Source: JADLBR01 sp964651705 (lineage in GTDB: Bacteria; Verrucomicrobiota; Verrucomicrobiia; JADLBR01). From it: a DNA stretch of 64,000 nt. The notes below the pieces were generated by a model. That model was not told where the DNA came from and made no database searches. It was given only the letters and a program-made list of their open reading frames with translations. The translations under genes were made by a program, and so were the position numbers. Shown here one piece after another: positions 26,457 through 35,103 of this stretch. The DNA is taken from NCBI GenBank assembly GCA_964651705.1, contig CAZYWZ010000024.1, positions 1 through 64,000 on the forward strand, read 5' to 3'. Numbering within the stretch: the first letter of the stretch is position 1; every line of letters begins with the position of its first letter.

Positions 26457-27557
26457 GTGCCGCGCTTGCCCCAAGTGAGAAGGATCGAGCCCGAAGGCGA
26501 GCAGGTAATTCGCCTCGCCCGCTGGCTCTGCTATTGGAAAGCGGCCCAGATTCCGCCCGACGAATGCTCGGCAGCGCAGGGTGATGGGGATGAAGCCGTG
26601 GAGATCCCTGACCTCCCTAGACCGGCGCCGTTCGATTCGGAGCCTGCTGCCGAACAGATCCGCCTCATGGCTCCGACGCTCCTGGGGCAGGACGCGCGCG
26701 ATCTCTACGTCCTGGTCATTGGCGTCGAGGCGTCGGGAGAGTGGCGCGTGGTCCCGTTTGGACCGTTCCCCGAACCCGCCACTCCCGACGAGATCTCGAC
26801 CGGACGCCGCGAGCCGGGGTTGCGGGTCCTGTGCGTGTGGAATGCCCGGACGCTCTCGGCTTCGGTCATTGCCCAGAGTTGGGTCGCCGATGACGCGACG
26901 GCGAAAGAGATGGACGTAGTGCGAGACGTGCTTTCTGCGCGGACTGACGGGCGCCCGATCCCATCCTCGATGAAAGACCGGACCGGGCCGCCCATTCTGA
27001 GGATCGACGATCCCCGGTGGGACTATCTGGCTCAAGAGGGCGCGTTGATGGACGGTCTGGCGACTCCAGAGACCCGATCCGAGCGGGCTCCAGATCCCTG
27101 GATGGCCAATGTGGGCCGACGGATCGATCTGACAGCCGCCGCAAGGGATCGCGTGCTCGACTGTAGCGATGTCGCGCTGCAGGCGGGGGTGGCCTCGTCC
27201 AGCCGGGTCGTGGTGATCGACATCTCCCGCGGCGACCCAGTGCCCGCGATCAGCCGGGGCGAACTGCCCCCGCTGTGTGCGAAACAGCCGACGGATCACC
27301 CGAGGGCGGTCGTCGTGTTTCCCCCTCAGCCCGCCGCCGGGCGGCCCGATGTCGCCTTCGCCCAGTGGCGTATCGAGGGACGGCCAGACCGGTTGGCCGA
27401 CGGACGATTCCTGGTGTTCTCCGCGAAGTCGGGAAGGATTCTTGGCGCCGGGAGTTTCTCTCCAGATGGGAGCGTCGCGACGCTGGAAAGCGGTCCCCCG
27501 GCCCCTTTCCACGCCGAGAGGGTCGATGATCTAGTCCTGCTTGCTCGCCCGAAATGA
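26457..27557 (+). CDS. Unknown protein between the sigma-like and CARF-Lon genes; candidate protease substrate
   Basis: A 366-residue protein starting at GTG with GACGGAGACC upstream. Residues 1-50 are helical (EQVIRLARWLCYWKAAQIP). Residues 80-160 are beta-rich with the block LYVLVIGVEASGEWRVVPFG and then LRVLCVWNARTLSASVIAQS. A helical segment follows, and the C-terminal strands include RLADGRFLVFSAKSGRILG. I recognise no family. Position between a sigma-like gene and a Lon-CARF protease parallels CalpT, an anti-sigma-like protein cleaved by CalpL, so it is a candidate anti-sigma and substrate. That is inference from order only. The stop overlaps the next start (ATGA). Confidence 0.55.
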   Translation: MPRLPQVRRIEPEGEQVIRLARWLCYWKAAQIPPDECSAAQGDGDEAVEIPDLPRPAPFDSEPAAEQIRLMAPTLLGQDARDLYVLVIGVEASGEWRVVPFGPFPEPATPDEISTGRREPGLRVLCVWNARTLSASVIAQSWVADDATAKEMDVVRDVLSARTDGRPIPSSMKDRTGPPILRIDDPRWDYLAQEGALMDGLATPETRSERAPDPWMANVGRRIDLTAAARDRVLDCSDVALQAGVASSSRVVVIDISRGDPVPAISRGELPPLCAKQPTDHPRAVVVFPPQPAAGRPDVAFAQWRIEGRPDRLADGRFLVFSAKSGRILGAGSFSPDGSVATLESGPPAPFHAERVDDLVLLARPK

Positions 27558-28861
27558 AGGCATCGATCTGGGAGGCGGGATGGGTGGGGACGCTTCCAAC
27601 GCCCGCGCAACTCCGACACGCGGCATTCCTGCGCTTTGGGGCGGAGGTGATACCATCCGCCCCTCGCGCCCCACTGGATGGCATCGGCGACGGGCTTCGC
27701 GGCGAATGGCTGCGCGCTGCCGCTGAGGAATGGATGGCCGCGGTCAACGGGGGCGCGGTTACGCAGAAGGAGGTACCGGATTGGCTGCTTGACGTCTCCC
27801 CTCTGGATGACGGCATCCCCCTGAAGCAGCGGCTCGGTACGGTCGGTTCGTTGGCCTGCTTCCCGCTGGATGGGTCGGGCCACCGCCGAGGGCAGCCGGC
27901 CGTGGGACACCTCTGGCGATTCGATGGCAATTCCTGCGATCACCTGCTCTGCTCGCTGCCGGGCGAGCCGTTATCGGGAGACTCACTTGGGCTCGCGTCG
28001 GCGCTGGCGGCAAAAGCGACCCACCCGTGCGCAACAAACGCGATTCGCCGGGCGCTTGCACGGGATTGGATGATCTCGGGCGAGGTGATTCAAGAAACCG
28101 GGGCCGTCTCCTGGGTCGCATTGGGTAACAAGCTCGACATCGAGCACCTCTTGGCGGGCGGCACGAGGCGCACGTGGTTGCTTCCCGGGGGTGTCCGCGG
28201 GCGCATCCCCGTGGATTTCCCGGCCCCGATCCGGTTCGTCTCGACCGTGCAGGCCGCCTGGGAGGCCGTTTCAGGATCGGGGATCGTGGATGGTGGCGCG
28301 CTGGATTGGCCGGAGGCGCCCGCGATGCACAGTTTTGTCAGCGGCGCGGTCGAGCCAGTCATCGCCCTCGCCCTGGCCGCGCGTCCGAGCAAGATCGTGC
28401 TTTGGCACACCGACAACAGATCCCTCTCCCAAATTCCCGCGGGCACCATTCGCGATGTGCTCGAGCGCAAAGGCATCGCCATCGGTAGAATCCTCACGAG
28501 ACCGATCGACTCCGGCGACGTGTCGCGCATCGAGATAACCCTGCGCGAGGGCCTCGCGGAGGATCTAAGGAACGGGTCCCCGGTCCTCTTCAACGGGACG
28601 CAGGGCAACCGATGGATGGCCATCGCGCTCAACAACCTCGCGCGGCTCCACGAGAACCTGTGGTTTGTGTATCGTGATCTCGATGCGGCAGAGTGGCAGT
28701 TCAATGTTCTGGTCCACGACGGCGCCCCCCCCTCCGCATACGTGCTCAGCGCGTCGTCACCTCCCGGCGGCGTCAAGGCGGACGCGCTGTTCCGCAAACC
28801 GGCCGCGAGGGCGCCCGAAAATTCGGAAAGTATGCTCGCCCGCCTCTTTGAGGAGACATGA
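27554..28861 (+). CDS. Lon-like protease fused to a CARF sensor domain
   Basis: A 435-residue protein with two recognisable parts. Residues 95-240 resemble the Lon peptidase core: PLSGDSLGLASALAA puts the nucleophile at S144, SGEVIQETG matches the Lon TGE...G strand, and ALGNKLDIEHLLAGG puts the general base at K193. The S-K spacing of 49 is close to that in Lon. Residues 255-400 resemble a CARF domain: EPVIALALAARPSKIVLWHT, then FNGTQGNRWMAIALNNLA in place of the usual N-TGGTK-MA loop. No AAA+ module is present. I infer a cyclic-oligoadenylate-activated protease comparable to the SAVED-Lon protein CalpL. Both junctions are ATGA overlaps. Confidence 0.7.
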   Translation: MKASIWEAGWVGTLPTPAQLRHAAFLRFGAEVIPSAPRAPLDGIGDGLRGEWLRAAAEEWMAAVNGGAVTQKEVPDWLLDVSPLDDGIPLKQRLGTVGSLACFPLDGSGHRRGQPAVGHLWRFDGNSCDHLLCSLPGEPLSGDSLGLASALAAKATHPCATNAIRRALARDWMISGEVIQETGAVSWVALGNKLDIEHLLAGGTRRTWLLPGGVRGRIPVDFPAPIRFVSTVQAAWEAVSGSGIVDGGALDWPEAPAMHSFVSGAVEPVIALALAARPSKIVLWHTDNRSLSQIPAGTIRDVLERKGIAIGRILTRPIDSGDVSRIEITLREGLAEDLRNGSPVLFNGTQGNRWMAIALNNLARLHENLWFVYRDLDAAEWQFNVLVHDGAPPSAYVLSASSPPGGVKADALFRKPAARAPENSESMLARLFEET

Positions 28862-29256
28862 TGGAATCCATACCCAGGCCAGATCGACCGGTCCTGATCG
28901 GGAACAGCTTCCCGATGTCACTGATTCGACGGCCGGTGCGCATCGAACCCAGGCCGATCCAAGAGCTGATCGCCCTGATCCACCAACGAGGGCTGGCATC
29001 CTTCTGGGGGCACGAGAACACCGTCGCCGCCGCCTCAACAATCCTGTGCGCCGATCTCCGCCCAAAGGCGGTGCGACCCGCGCTGGCATTGAGCGATGAT
29101 GGGTCGCCTGTCTTCGTGGGGACAACGTTTAACGAGTGCTGGATTCTCTCGCCGGACTATGCTCCGAATTTCCGTCCGGAAATCGGCATCGAGGTGAGTC
29201 CGGATGAGATTTTGGATTGGCAGGCGCTGAGAATCCGATGGGAGGTTCAGAGATGA
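28858..29256 (+). CDS. Crn2/DUF1874-like ring nuclease
   Basis: A 132-residue protein resembling DUF1874 (AcrIII-1/Crn2). It has the N-terminal IGNSFPMSLI, a helix, then SFWGHENTVAAASTIL at residues 49-64 corresponding to the family's GHE-T block with its catalytic His (here H52). The late IGIEVSPDEI resembles the family's ending. Crn2 enzymes degrade cyclic tetra-adenylate and switch off type III signalling. Location between a CARF effector and cas10 supports this. Tandem ATG codons lie at 28858 and 28861. The middle of the protein diverges from the family, so confidence is moderate. Confidence 0.6.
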   Translation: MMESIPRPDRPVLIGNSFPMSLIRRPVRIEPRPIQELIALIHQRGLASFWGHENTVAAASTILCADLRPKAVRPALALSDDGSPVFVGTTFNECWILSPDYAPNFRPEIGIEVSPDEILDWQALRIRWEVQR

Positions 29257-30944
29257 GTGACGGGCAGAATGCTACGCAGGAGCCCGATGGCTGGCTCTAC
29301 GTGTTCGCGGCCAAAGGCCTCCAGGCATTCGTCCTGGGCAGCGACGAACTGCGCGACATGGTCGGAGCCACCGAGATCATCGACGGGTTGCCGAGGCGGC
29401 TCCTGCAAACGACGCTTGCCTCCCTGAAGCTGGGCAGTGGGCACGAGGTGCTCTCCCAGGCCGCGGGATGCGCCCGAATACGTTTCGACAGCGCTGAGGG
29501 CGCCAGGCGACTGGCCGCGGTCTGGCCGATGATCTGCGCCCACGCCGCCCCCGGGCTCGAAGTCGCCCAGACCGTTGTCCCCATCGTGGGCGGCCGATAC
29601 CTGGACGCCATTCACGCCGCGGAAGAGAACCTGATCCGCGAGCGCAATCTCCCATGTGCTTCCCTCCCAGAAATCACGCCGGTGGTTGCCCGGAGTCCGC
29701 GTTCCGGATTACCCGCCGGGACAACGGAGCACGACCGCGACAACAACAAGGAGCGGGTGCCGGTGGACATCCGATCCGCCGCCATACGCCCGCACCGGGA
29801 ATGCCGCACCATATTCAGTTCATTCGGACTCTCGCCCGAAGGAGAATGGGCCGGCTGGAGTGCGCCGGAGAGCTTCGAGTCGATTTCGGGAGAGGAACGC
29901 GAATACCTCGCCATCGTACACGCGGATGGCAACGGCCTGGGCCAACTCTTCATCCGGCTTGGAAGGACGCTCGCGCGCCAGCCCGGCATCGAGAGATTTT
30001 ACAAAGACCTCTCAGAAGCCATCGATATGGCCGGGAAAGAGGCCGCCCAAGCGGCGGTCCGGGCGGTGGTTGACCGCTTCCTCCGCAAACGCGATGGCAA
30101 AGACGACCCGGATGCCAGAAAGATCTGGCCCTTGCTGCCGGTCGTCCTGGCCGGCGACGACCTCACCGTGGTGATCCGCTCCGACCTGGCGCTGGATTTC
30201 ACCGAGGCTTTTCTGTCCGCCTTCGTCGAGAACACCAGGCAGAAATTCAAAGACATCAAGTCAAAGCACCACCAACTTCCGCTGGATGGCGCGTTCCCGG
30301 ATTGCCTCACGGCGGGGGCTGGCATCGCCTTCGTCAAACGCCGCTTTCCCTTTTCATCCGCCTACGCCCTCTGCGAGTCGTTGGCGGGCTTCGCCAAGCG
30401 GGGGGCGAAAGCGTCCGTGTCGGAGAGTCATATCCCGCCCTGTTCGTTGGCCTTCCATCGCGTCAGCGCGTCCTCCACCAGCGAGGACTTCTCCGCGCTC
30501 CTGGAGACGGAACTCAGGGTGCCCGGCATCCCACGTCTTCCGGGTGAACCAACGAACTTGACGCTGTCGATGGCACCGTACGTTGCTGGCGATTCCCCGG
30601 ACGGATCCCAACTCAAGCCCTTATCGCTCGTTCGAGGACTTGCCGACGCCGCCCTTGATCTGCCCAGCGGCCAGGTGCGGGAACTGCTCTCACTCATCGA
30701 AACTGATCCGGAACGTGCCAGGAAGCACGCCGACCGAATCCGGGTAACCCAGGACCAGGACAGCCACGTCGCGAAAGGCAAGAAGCGAGGCGAGTTATTT
30801 TGTGATCGCTTCAAGGCGATGACCGGTGATGGTCTCTGGGATGCCGCCGGTCGGTCCCCCCTGGCCGATGCTCTGACCCTCGCGCATTTCATCAAGAAGG
30901 GCAGGGCTTACTGCCCGGACCCGAGAGGAGGCCCGCCATCATGA
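29253..30944 (+). CDS. cas10: Cas10, small HD-less type III effector subunit
   Basis: A 563-residue Cas10. The ATG chosen overlaps the previous stop (ATGA). The N-terminus begins directly with a palm-like ferredoxin domain (WLYVFAAKGLQAFVLGSDEL, then MVGATEII), so there is no HD nuclease domain. The first palm motif is IVHADGNGLG (DGNGLG at 225-230). The cyclase motif, normally GGDD, is AGDD at 300-303 in VVLAGDDLTVV; both aspartates are kept. The C-terminal helical region (450-560) is the small-subunit-like domain. It should therefore make cyclic oligoadenylate but not cut DNA itself. The ancillary CARF genes around it fit that. Confidence 0.88.
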   Translation: MSDGQNATQEPDGWLYVFAAKGLQAFVLGSDELRDMVGATEIIDGLPRRLLQTTLASLKLGSGHEVLSQAAGCARIRFDSAEGARRLAAVWPMICAHAAPGLEVAQTVVPIVGGRYLDAIHAAEENLIRERNLPCASLPEITPVVARSPRSGLPAGTTEHDRDNNKERVPVDIRSAAIRPHRECRTIFSSFGLSPEGEWAGWSAPESFESISGEEREYLAIVHADGNGLGQLFIRLGRTLARQPGIERFYKDLSEAIDMAGKEAAQAAVRAVVDRFLRKRDGKDDPDARKIWPLLPVVLAGDDLTVVIRSDLALDFTEAFLSAFVENTRQKFKDIKSKHHQLPLDGAFPDCLTAGAGIAFVKRRFPFSSAYALCESLAGFAKRGAKASVSESHIPPCSLAFHRVSASSTSEDFSALLETELRVPGIPRLPGEPTNLTLSMAPYVAGDSPDGSQLKPLSLVRGLADAALDLPSGQVRELLSLIETDPERARKHADRIRVTQDQDSHVAKGKKRGELFCDRFKAMTGDGLWDAAGRSPLADALTLAHFIKKGRAYCPDPRGGPPS

Positions 30945-31561
30945 TATTCACCGCAACCATCAATCTCCATTCCTATTGGCATGTGGGATCAGGTGAAGCG
31001 GGTCCTGGTGACCTGGATGCAACGGTCGCCAGGGACCCGCTGGGCCTTCCCTACGTCCGAGGCAAGGGCTTGAAAGGTCTGTTTCGCGATGCCGCCCTCC
31101 TGATCGTGCGTGCCCAACCGGGGTGCCTGAGCGAAGTTCAAAGGCTCACGCTGTTCGGCCCGGCCATTCCGCCGGGACAAAATCGCGCCAGGGAGGACGA
31201 CGAGGCCGAAGGTCTCCTGAAGTTCGAAAGCGCGCGAATGCCGCAGGCGTTTCGGGATTGGGTGGCGGGTCTGTCCCGGACGGAACGGTCCGTCATCGCG
31301 GGTCTCTTCGAGACGGTCGCATCAACGGCGATCGAGAACGGCGTCGCCAAGGCGCACTCCCTCCGGAAAATCGAAGTCGCGATCCCGATGAAGCTGGTGG
31401 CGGAAATCGAGCTGCCCGGCGACCCTCCCGAAGGACTCGATATCGCGAAGGTCCTGAAGACGTGTGCGTCGCTCATCCGGCGGTTGGGTTCCCACCGGCA
31501 TCGGGGCTTGGGGCGATGCCATGTTCGAATCGGCAGCGTTACGGGGGAGGTGACATCATGA
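30941..31561 (+). CDS. cas7: Cas7-family RAMP (Csm3-like)
   Basis: A 206-residue single-RAMP protein. The N-terminal strand is followed by YWHVGSGEAGPGDLDATVA, then RDPLGLPYVRGKGLKGLFRDAA, the typical glycine-rich RAMP motif. TLFGPA and the C-terminal glycine-rich loop GSHRHRGLGRCHVRIG follow. It should form part of the crRNA-binding backbone. Aspartates at 24 and 26 (GDLDAT) lie near the catalytic thumb position of Csm3-like target-RNA cleavage subunits. The gene overlaps cas10 and csx10 by ATGA junctions. Confidence 0.82.
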   Translation: MIFTATINLHSYWHVGSGEAGPGDLDATVARDPLGLPYVRGKGLKGLFRDAALLIVRAQPGCLSEVQRLTLFGPAIPPGQNRAREDDEAEGLLKFESARMPQAFRDWVAGLSRTERSVIAGLFETVASTAIENGVAKAHSLRKIEVAIPMKLVAEIELPGDPPEGLDIAKVLKTCASLIRRLGSHRHRGLGRCHVRIGSVTGEVTS

Positions 31562-33096
31562 AGACCGTGGACATCACCATCCGTCTGCTGGATGACGTCG
31601 TGGTCAGCGCCCGGGCAGCGACCGTGGGCACGCACGAGTGCCTCGACCATATCCCTGGTTCCGCCCTGCTCGGAGTGGCAGCAACCAGTTTCTACAGGGC
31701 ATGGAAGGACAAGCGCGACGGCGTGGACATCTCTTGGGCTTGGAGTGCTTTCCACTCCGGCAAGGTCCGTTTCGGCAGCGCCTATCCGCTGTCCGCCTCC
31801 GGCGTCCGCACCCGACCGGCCGCCTTTTCCTGGCACTACCCCAAGGGAGCGAAGCCAACTGGTGGCGCTCTGTTCAACGCGGCCATCGCGGAGTGGGATG
31901 CCAAACAACTGGGCCAGCCTCAGCAAATCCGGGGTGGTTGGTTCTCCTCCCGCATGGAGTGGTGCGTCACCCAACACCGCCACAGTCTCAGGACCGCGAT
32001 TGACGAGAACAGCTTCGACCGGGCCAAGGATGCGGCGCTCTTCGGATACGCTTCTTTGTCCGAGGGCTCTCTCTGGGGCGCCACTATCGAGATCGACGAC
32101 GATGTTGCCGGCGGCATCCGCGAAGCCATCGAACAGCGTTTCGGCGCGGGACAGGGTTTGCGCATCGGGCGCTCGAGGAACACGGAATACGGAAGGGCCG
32201 TCATCGAGACGGCTTCCCATTGGGAGGCCGACGGCTTTGCCTATTCAAATGCCCCCGCGACCGAAGGCTTGGTGATCGTTCACGCGCTCAGTGACCTCGC
32301 GCTGATGGACGACACGGCGCAACCGACATTCCGGCCCGATCCGAAGGCGTTCGGCATGCAAGGCGCCCGGCTGTTCGCGGAGCGGACATTCGTCCGAACA
32401 CGGGTCTACTCACCATTCAATCTGTATCGCAATGTGGCCGATCTGGAGCGCCAGGTGATCGCCAAGGGCAGCGTCTTTGTGTTCGAGCCCGATCCGGCAG
32501 GCGGGACCATCCGATTCACCGCCGGCGAGCGGCGGGTGGGAGCGTATCAACAAGACGGACTGGGATGGGTCGCGGTGCAGCCGAAGTACCTTGTCGGGCA
32601 GGCGCCGACCCTTGTGGACGCCGCCGCTTCGTCCCTCTCGAAGCTATCCGCCAAACGCGATCAGATGCCGGATTCCGCCGCGGCCAGGGCGATGATCCGG
32701 CGCCACGCCGACCGCCAGGTCGGCATCCTCGCCATGGGCCTTGCGCACGACTGGGCCGCCCGGTGGGCGCCATACACGCACATCACATCGAGCCAGTGGG
32801 GTCGGCTGCGGGAAGAGGCGATCCGGGCCGCCGATACGGCGTCCCTGATGCAGAATCTGACGAACGGTGCTTCAGGTCTCTTCACGCACGGACGCATGTC
32901 AGAGAAATGGCGGAAAGAAGCGAAAGGGCGCTCGCGCTCCGCCGAAGATTCGGTTACCGCGGCGCTCAGGGATCGCAAGAACGCAGAGGATCTGCTGAAG
33001 GAGGCGCACATCGACCTCTCGCATGCCGACCGCCTGATGCTGGCGGCGTGCCGGGAGGCGGCCATCCTCATGGGGCGCAGAAAGAAGGATCGGTGA
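31558..33096 (+). CDS. csx10: Csx10-like Cas5-family RAMP
   Basis: A 512-residue protein starting at the ATG overlapping the previous stop, although the frame is open further upstream. It has an N-terminal RAMP strand (VDITIRLLDDVVVSAR), then CLDHIPGSALLGVAAT. The mid-protein glycine-rich loop RIGRSRNTEYGRA (about 200-212) is characteristic of Csx10, the Cas5-like subunit of subtype III-D. A large second half contains FNLYRNVADLERQVIAKGS and a helical C-terminus. Its expected role is holding the 5' handle of the crRNA next to Cas10. It overlaps the next gene as TGATG. Confidence 0.7.
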   Translation: MKTVDITIRLLDDVVVSARAATVGTHECLDHIPGSALLGVAATSFYRAWKDKRDGVDISWAWSAFHSGKVRFGSAYPLSASGVRTRPAAFSWHYPKGAKPTGGALFNAAIAEWDAKQLGQPQQIRGGWFSSRMEWCVTQHRHSLRTAIDENSFDRAKDAALFGYASLSEGSLWGATIEIDDDVAGGIREAIEQRFGAGQGLRIGRSRNTEYGRAVIETASHWEADGFAYSNAPATEGLVIVHALSDLALMDDTAQPTFRPDPKAFGMQGARLFAERTFVRTRVYSPFNLYRNVADLERQVIAKGSVFVFEPDPAGGTIRFTAGERRVGAYQQDGLGWVAVQPKYLVGQAPTLVDAAASSLSKLSAKRDQMPDSAAARAMIRRHADRQVGILAMGLAHDWAARWAPYTHITSSQWGRLREEAIRAADTASLMQNLTNGASGLFTHGRMSEKWRKEAKGRSRSAEDSVTAALRDRKNAEDLLKEAHIDLSHADRLMLAACREAAILMGRRKKDR

Positions 33097-34628
33097 TGAA
33101 TATGAACGCGACGGATGAAAATAGGGCGATGTCCTCCGCCGATTGCCTGTGGCGGTTCGTTGCACGGCTGGTTATTCAATTCGAGACACCCGTCCACGTG
33201 GGTTCCGGACGCGAATGGAACGAGTCAGACGCCGGCGTGGTGCTCGATGCGAACGGGTTGCCGGCCATTCCGGGAGGGACGATCGCCGGCGTCCTGCGCG
33301 AGGCATGGGAGCTTGCCAACGGAGAAGGCAGCTCGGATATGCTGTTCGGGTTCCATATACCGGCGCACAAGACCGACCGCGACCGCGGCGAAGGCCAGGG
33401 CTCCCGCCTCAACACGTCGTGGGCCTCTGTTCACAGCAAGCAAGACCGGCCGGTTTTGGGTCTCGTCGATATCGACCCCAATGATGAGGTCCTCAAAGCC
33501 GCAAGGCATCCCACGCTCCGGGATCACTGCCGCCACAATGCCCGCGGGGTGGCCGCGCACCGCGGTAAGTTCGACGAACTGGTCGTCCAAGCGGGCCACA
33601 GGTTCACTTTCGAATGCGAGTTGGTCGCCCGGCAAGGAGATCGGGCCAACTGGCACCGGCTCCTGGCGATCCTCGACGACCCCATGACCCGCTTCGGCGG
33701 CAAGATTCGGCGCGGGCTGGGGCGGTTCAAGGTCGTTCGGATCAGCGAGCGGTGTTTCGACCTGACTGACACGAACGATTTTGACGCGTTCTGCGCCGCC
33801 GACCCAGATCTCGGGCTTCCCCTGCCCGGCGCGGGGTGGGAGGAATGGAAGAAATGGTGCGATCGAGTGGGAAGCGCGAATTTTAGACCGCGTCCTTTCA
33901 CCAACCTCATCCTCGAACTGGCTCCGAGGTTCTTCTGGATGTTCGGTGGTGGATCAGACTCCGAAGCGGACATGGCGCCCGTCCGGGACAAGTTCGTCAT
34001 CTGGACCGAGACGAACGGAACGACCCTGGGTTCTGTCAAAGACCGGTTCTACCTGCCCGGGAGCGGGGTCAAAGGCGCATTGCGCCATCGCTCGATGTTT
34101 CACGCATGCGCGCTCGCGGGATGTTTCGCGGATCAGCAGGACCAACCGGACTGGCAAGGGAACTTCCAGAAGGCCAAGGGGATTGTCCAAACCCTCTTCG
34201 GCGAGGAACTGGAACACGAAGGCCGCGATCGCGACACCCCCTGCGCCCCGGGCAGCGTCTTCATCGACGATCTATTCCTGGATGGAGATCCAAGAGTCCT
34301 TCTGCCGGCCGAGGTATCGTTGCCGGCCGGGCAACCCGAGTTTCTTCCCGACCCGCACCTCCAGCACCACGTCAGTTGCGACCGATTCACCGGCGGCGCG
34401 CGGGACGGTGCCCTCTTCAGCGAGAAACCGCTCTTCCAAGCCCCCCGCCCCATCGAGTTCCTGCTCCGGATTTGCGATTCGCCCGGCAAGGATGCCATGG
34501 GAGTGCTCGAACAGACGCTCGACGACCTCCGCGAGTCCCGCCTTCCCCTCGGCGGCGGATCGGGACGAGGGCTCGGGTACTTCGAGGGTGTCGCAAGCAA
34601 GATCCAGGAGGCAGTCCATGCCCGTTGA
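33096..34628 (+). CDS. Double Cas7 RAMP fusion
   Basis: A 510-residue protein with two RAMP units. The first (about 20-220) has PVHVGSGREWNESDAGVVLD, LPAIPGGTIAGVLREA and GGKIRRGLGRFKVV. The second (about 270-505) has LAPRFFWMFGGGSDSEADM, FYLPGSGVKGALRHR, LFGEEL and GGGSGRGLGYFEG. Each unit therefore has both RAMP glycine-rich elements. Fused Cas7 subunits are common in III-D-like complexes. The start is the ATG of a TGATG junction; a second ATG two codons later could serve instead. The C-terminus overlaps the following gene by 11 bp. Confidence 0.8.
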   Translation: MNMNATDENRAMSSADCLWRFVARLVIQFETPVHVGSGREWNESDAGVVLDANGLPAIPGGTIAGVLREAWELANGEGSSDMLFGFHIPAHKTDRDRGEGQGSRLNTSWASVHSKQDRPVLGLVDIDPNDEVLKAARHPTLRDHCRHNARGVAAHRGKFDELVVQAGHRFTFECELVARQGDRANWHRLLAILDDPMTRFGGKIRRGLGRFKVVRISERCFDLTDTNDFDAFCAADPDLGLPLPGAGWEEWKKWCDRVGSANFRPRPFTNLILELAPRFFWMFGGGSDSEADMAPVRDKFVIWTETNGTTLGSVKDRFYLPGSGVKGALRHRSMFHACALAGCFADQQDQPDWQGNFQKAKGIVQTLFGEELEHEGRDRDTPCAPGSVFIDDLFLDGDPRVLLPAEVSLPAGQPEFLPDPHLQHHVSCDRFTGGARDGALFSEKPLFQAPRPIEFLLRICDSPGKDAMGVLEQTLDDLRESRLPLGGGSGRGLGYFEGVASKIQEAVHAR

Positions 34629-35103
34629 CATCGAAAAGCTGTTCGACTCGCTTCGCCTCGGCGCAAAGCCTTGCAGGGGACGACTGGCGCCCTCCAAGCC
34701 GGAGTCCGAAACGGACATCGCGAAACTCCACGACAGGCTGAACAACTTCCGTGGCGTCGGCTGGGTCTGCTTCACAGAGAGGCTCTGGCTCCGTGAAGCT
34801 GGCGCCACCCTCCCGACCAACCTCGGACCGGTCCTCTCGGCCGAATTTTATCTGGCGCACGAGGACACCAGCCTCCACGTCCGGCAGAAGGGACCGGGAT
34901 GGGTCGTTAGGGCGATCGCGAAAACCGATGGGGCCGATGGATCGGCTTGGGTTATAGCCCAGGAATTCCTGAGACACGATTGGGGGGCCGTGAACGGTGG
35001 TGTCCGGGTTAGCTATGAGGTTTGCTGGGAACCAGACGGGGATGCCGTGTTGCGTCCCACAGTCAGTCGCTTTGTCGGGTTTGCGCCGCGGGAGGTAGAG
35101 TGA
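34618..35103 (+). CDS. Csx19-like small type III accessory protein
   Basis: A 161-residue protein. Apart from an N-terminal helix it looks beta-rich: VGWVCFTERLWLREAG, GPVLSAEFYLAHEDTSLHVR, GPGWVVRAIAK, then RHDWGAVNGGVRVSYEVCW and a final VSRFVGF. The pattern of a W/R-rich sheet resembles the TIGR03984/Csx19 family of III-D loci, which tends to accompany a TIGR03986 RAMP gene. Such a gene is exactly what follows. The assignment rests on that pairing and weak resemblance. The start overlaps the previous gene by 11 bp and the stop overlaps the next ATG (TGATG). Confidence 0.45.
   Translation: MPVDIEKLFDSLRLGAKPCRGRLAPSKPESETDIAKLHDRLNNFRGVGWVCFTERLWLREAGATLPTNLGPVLSAEFYLAHEDTSLHVRQKGPGWVVRAIAKTDGADGSAWVIAQEFLRHDWGAVNGGVRVSYEVCWEPDGDAVLRPTVSRFVGFAPREVE

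Noticed and set aside
29253..29700. HD nuclease domain in Cas10
   Set aside because: No His-Asp pair in the right context is seen. The protein starts directly with the palm-like GLQAFVLGSDEL segment.
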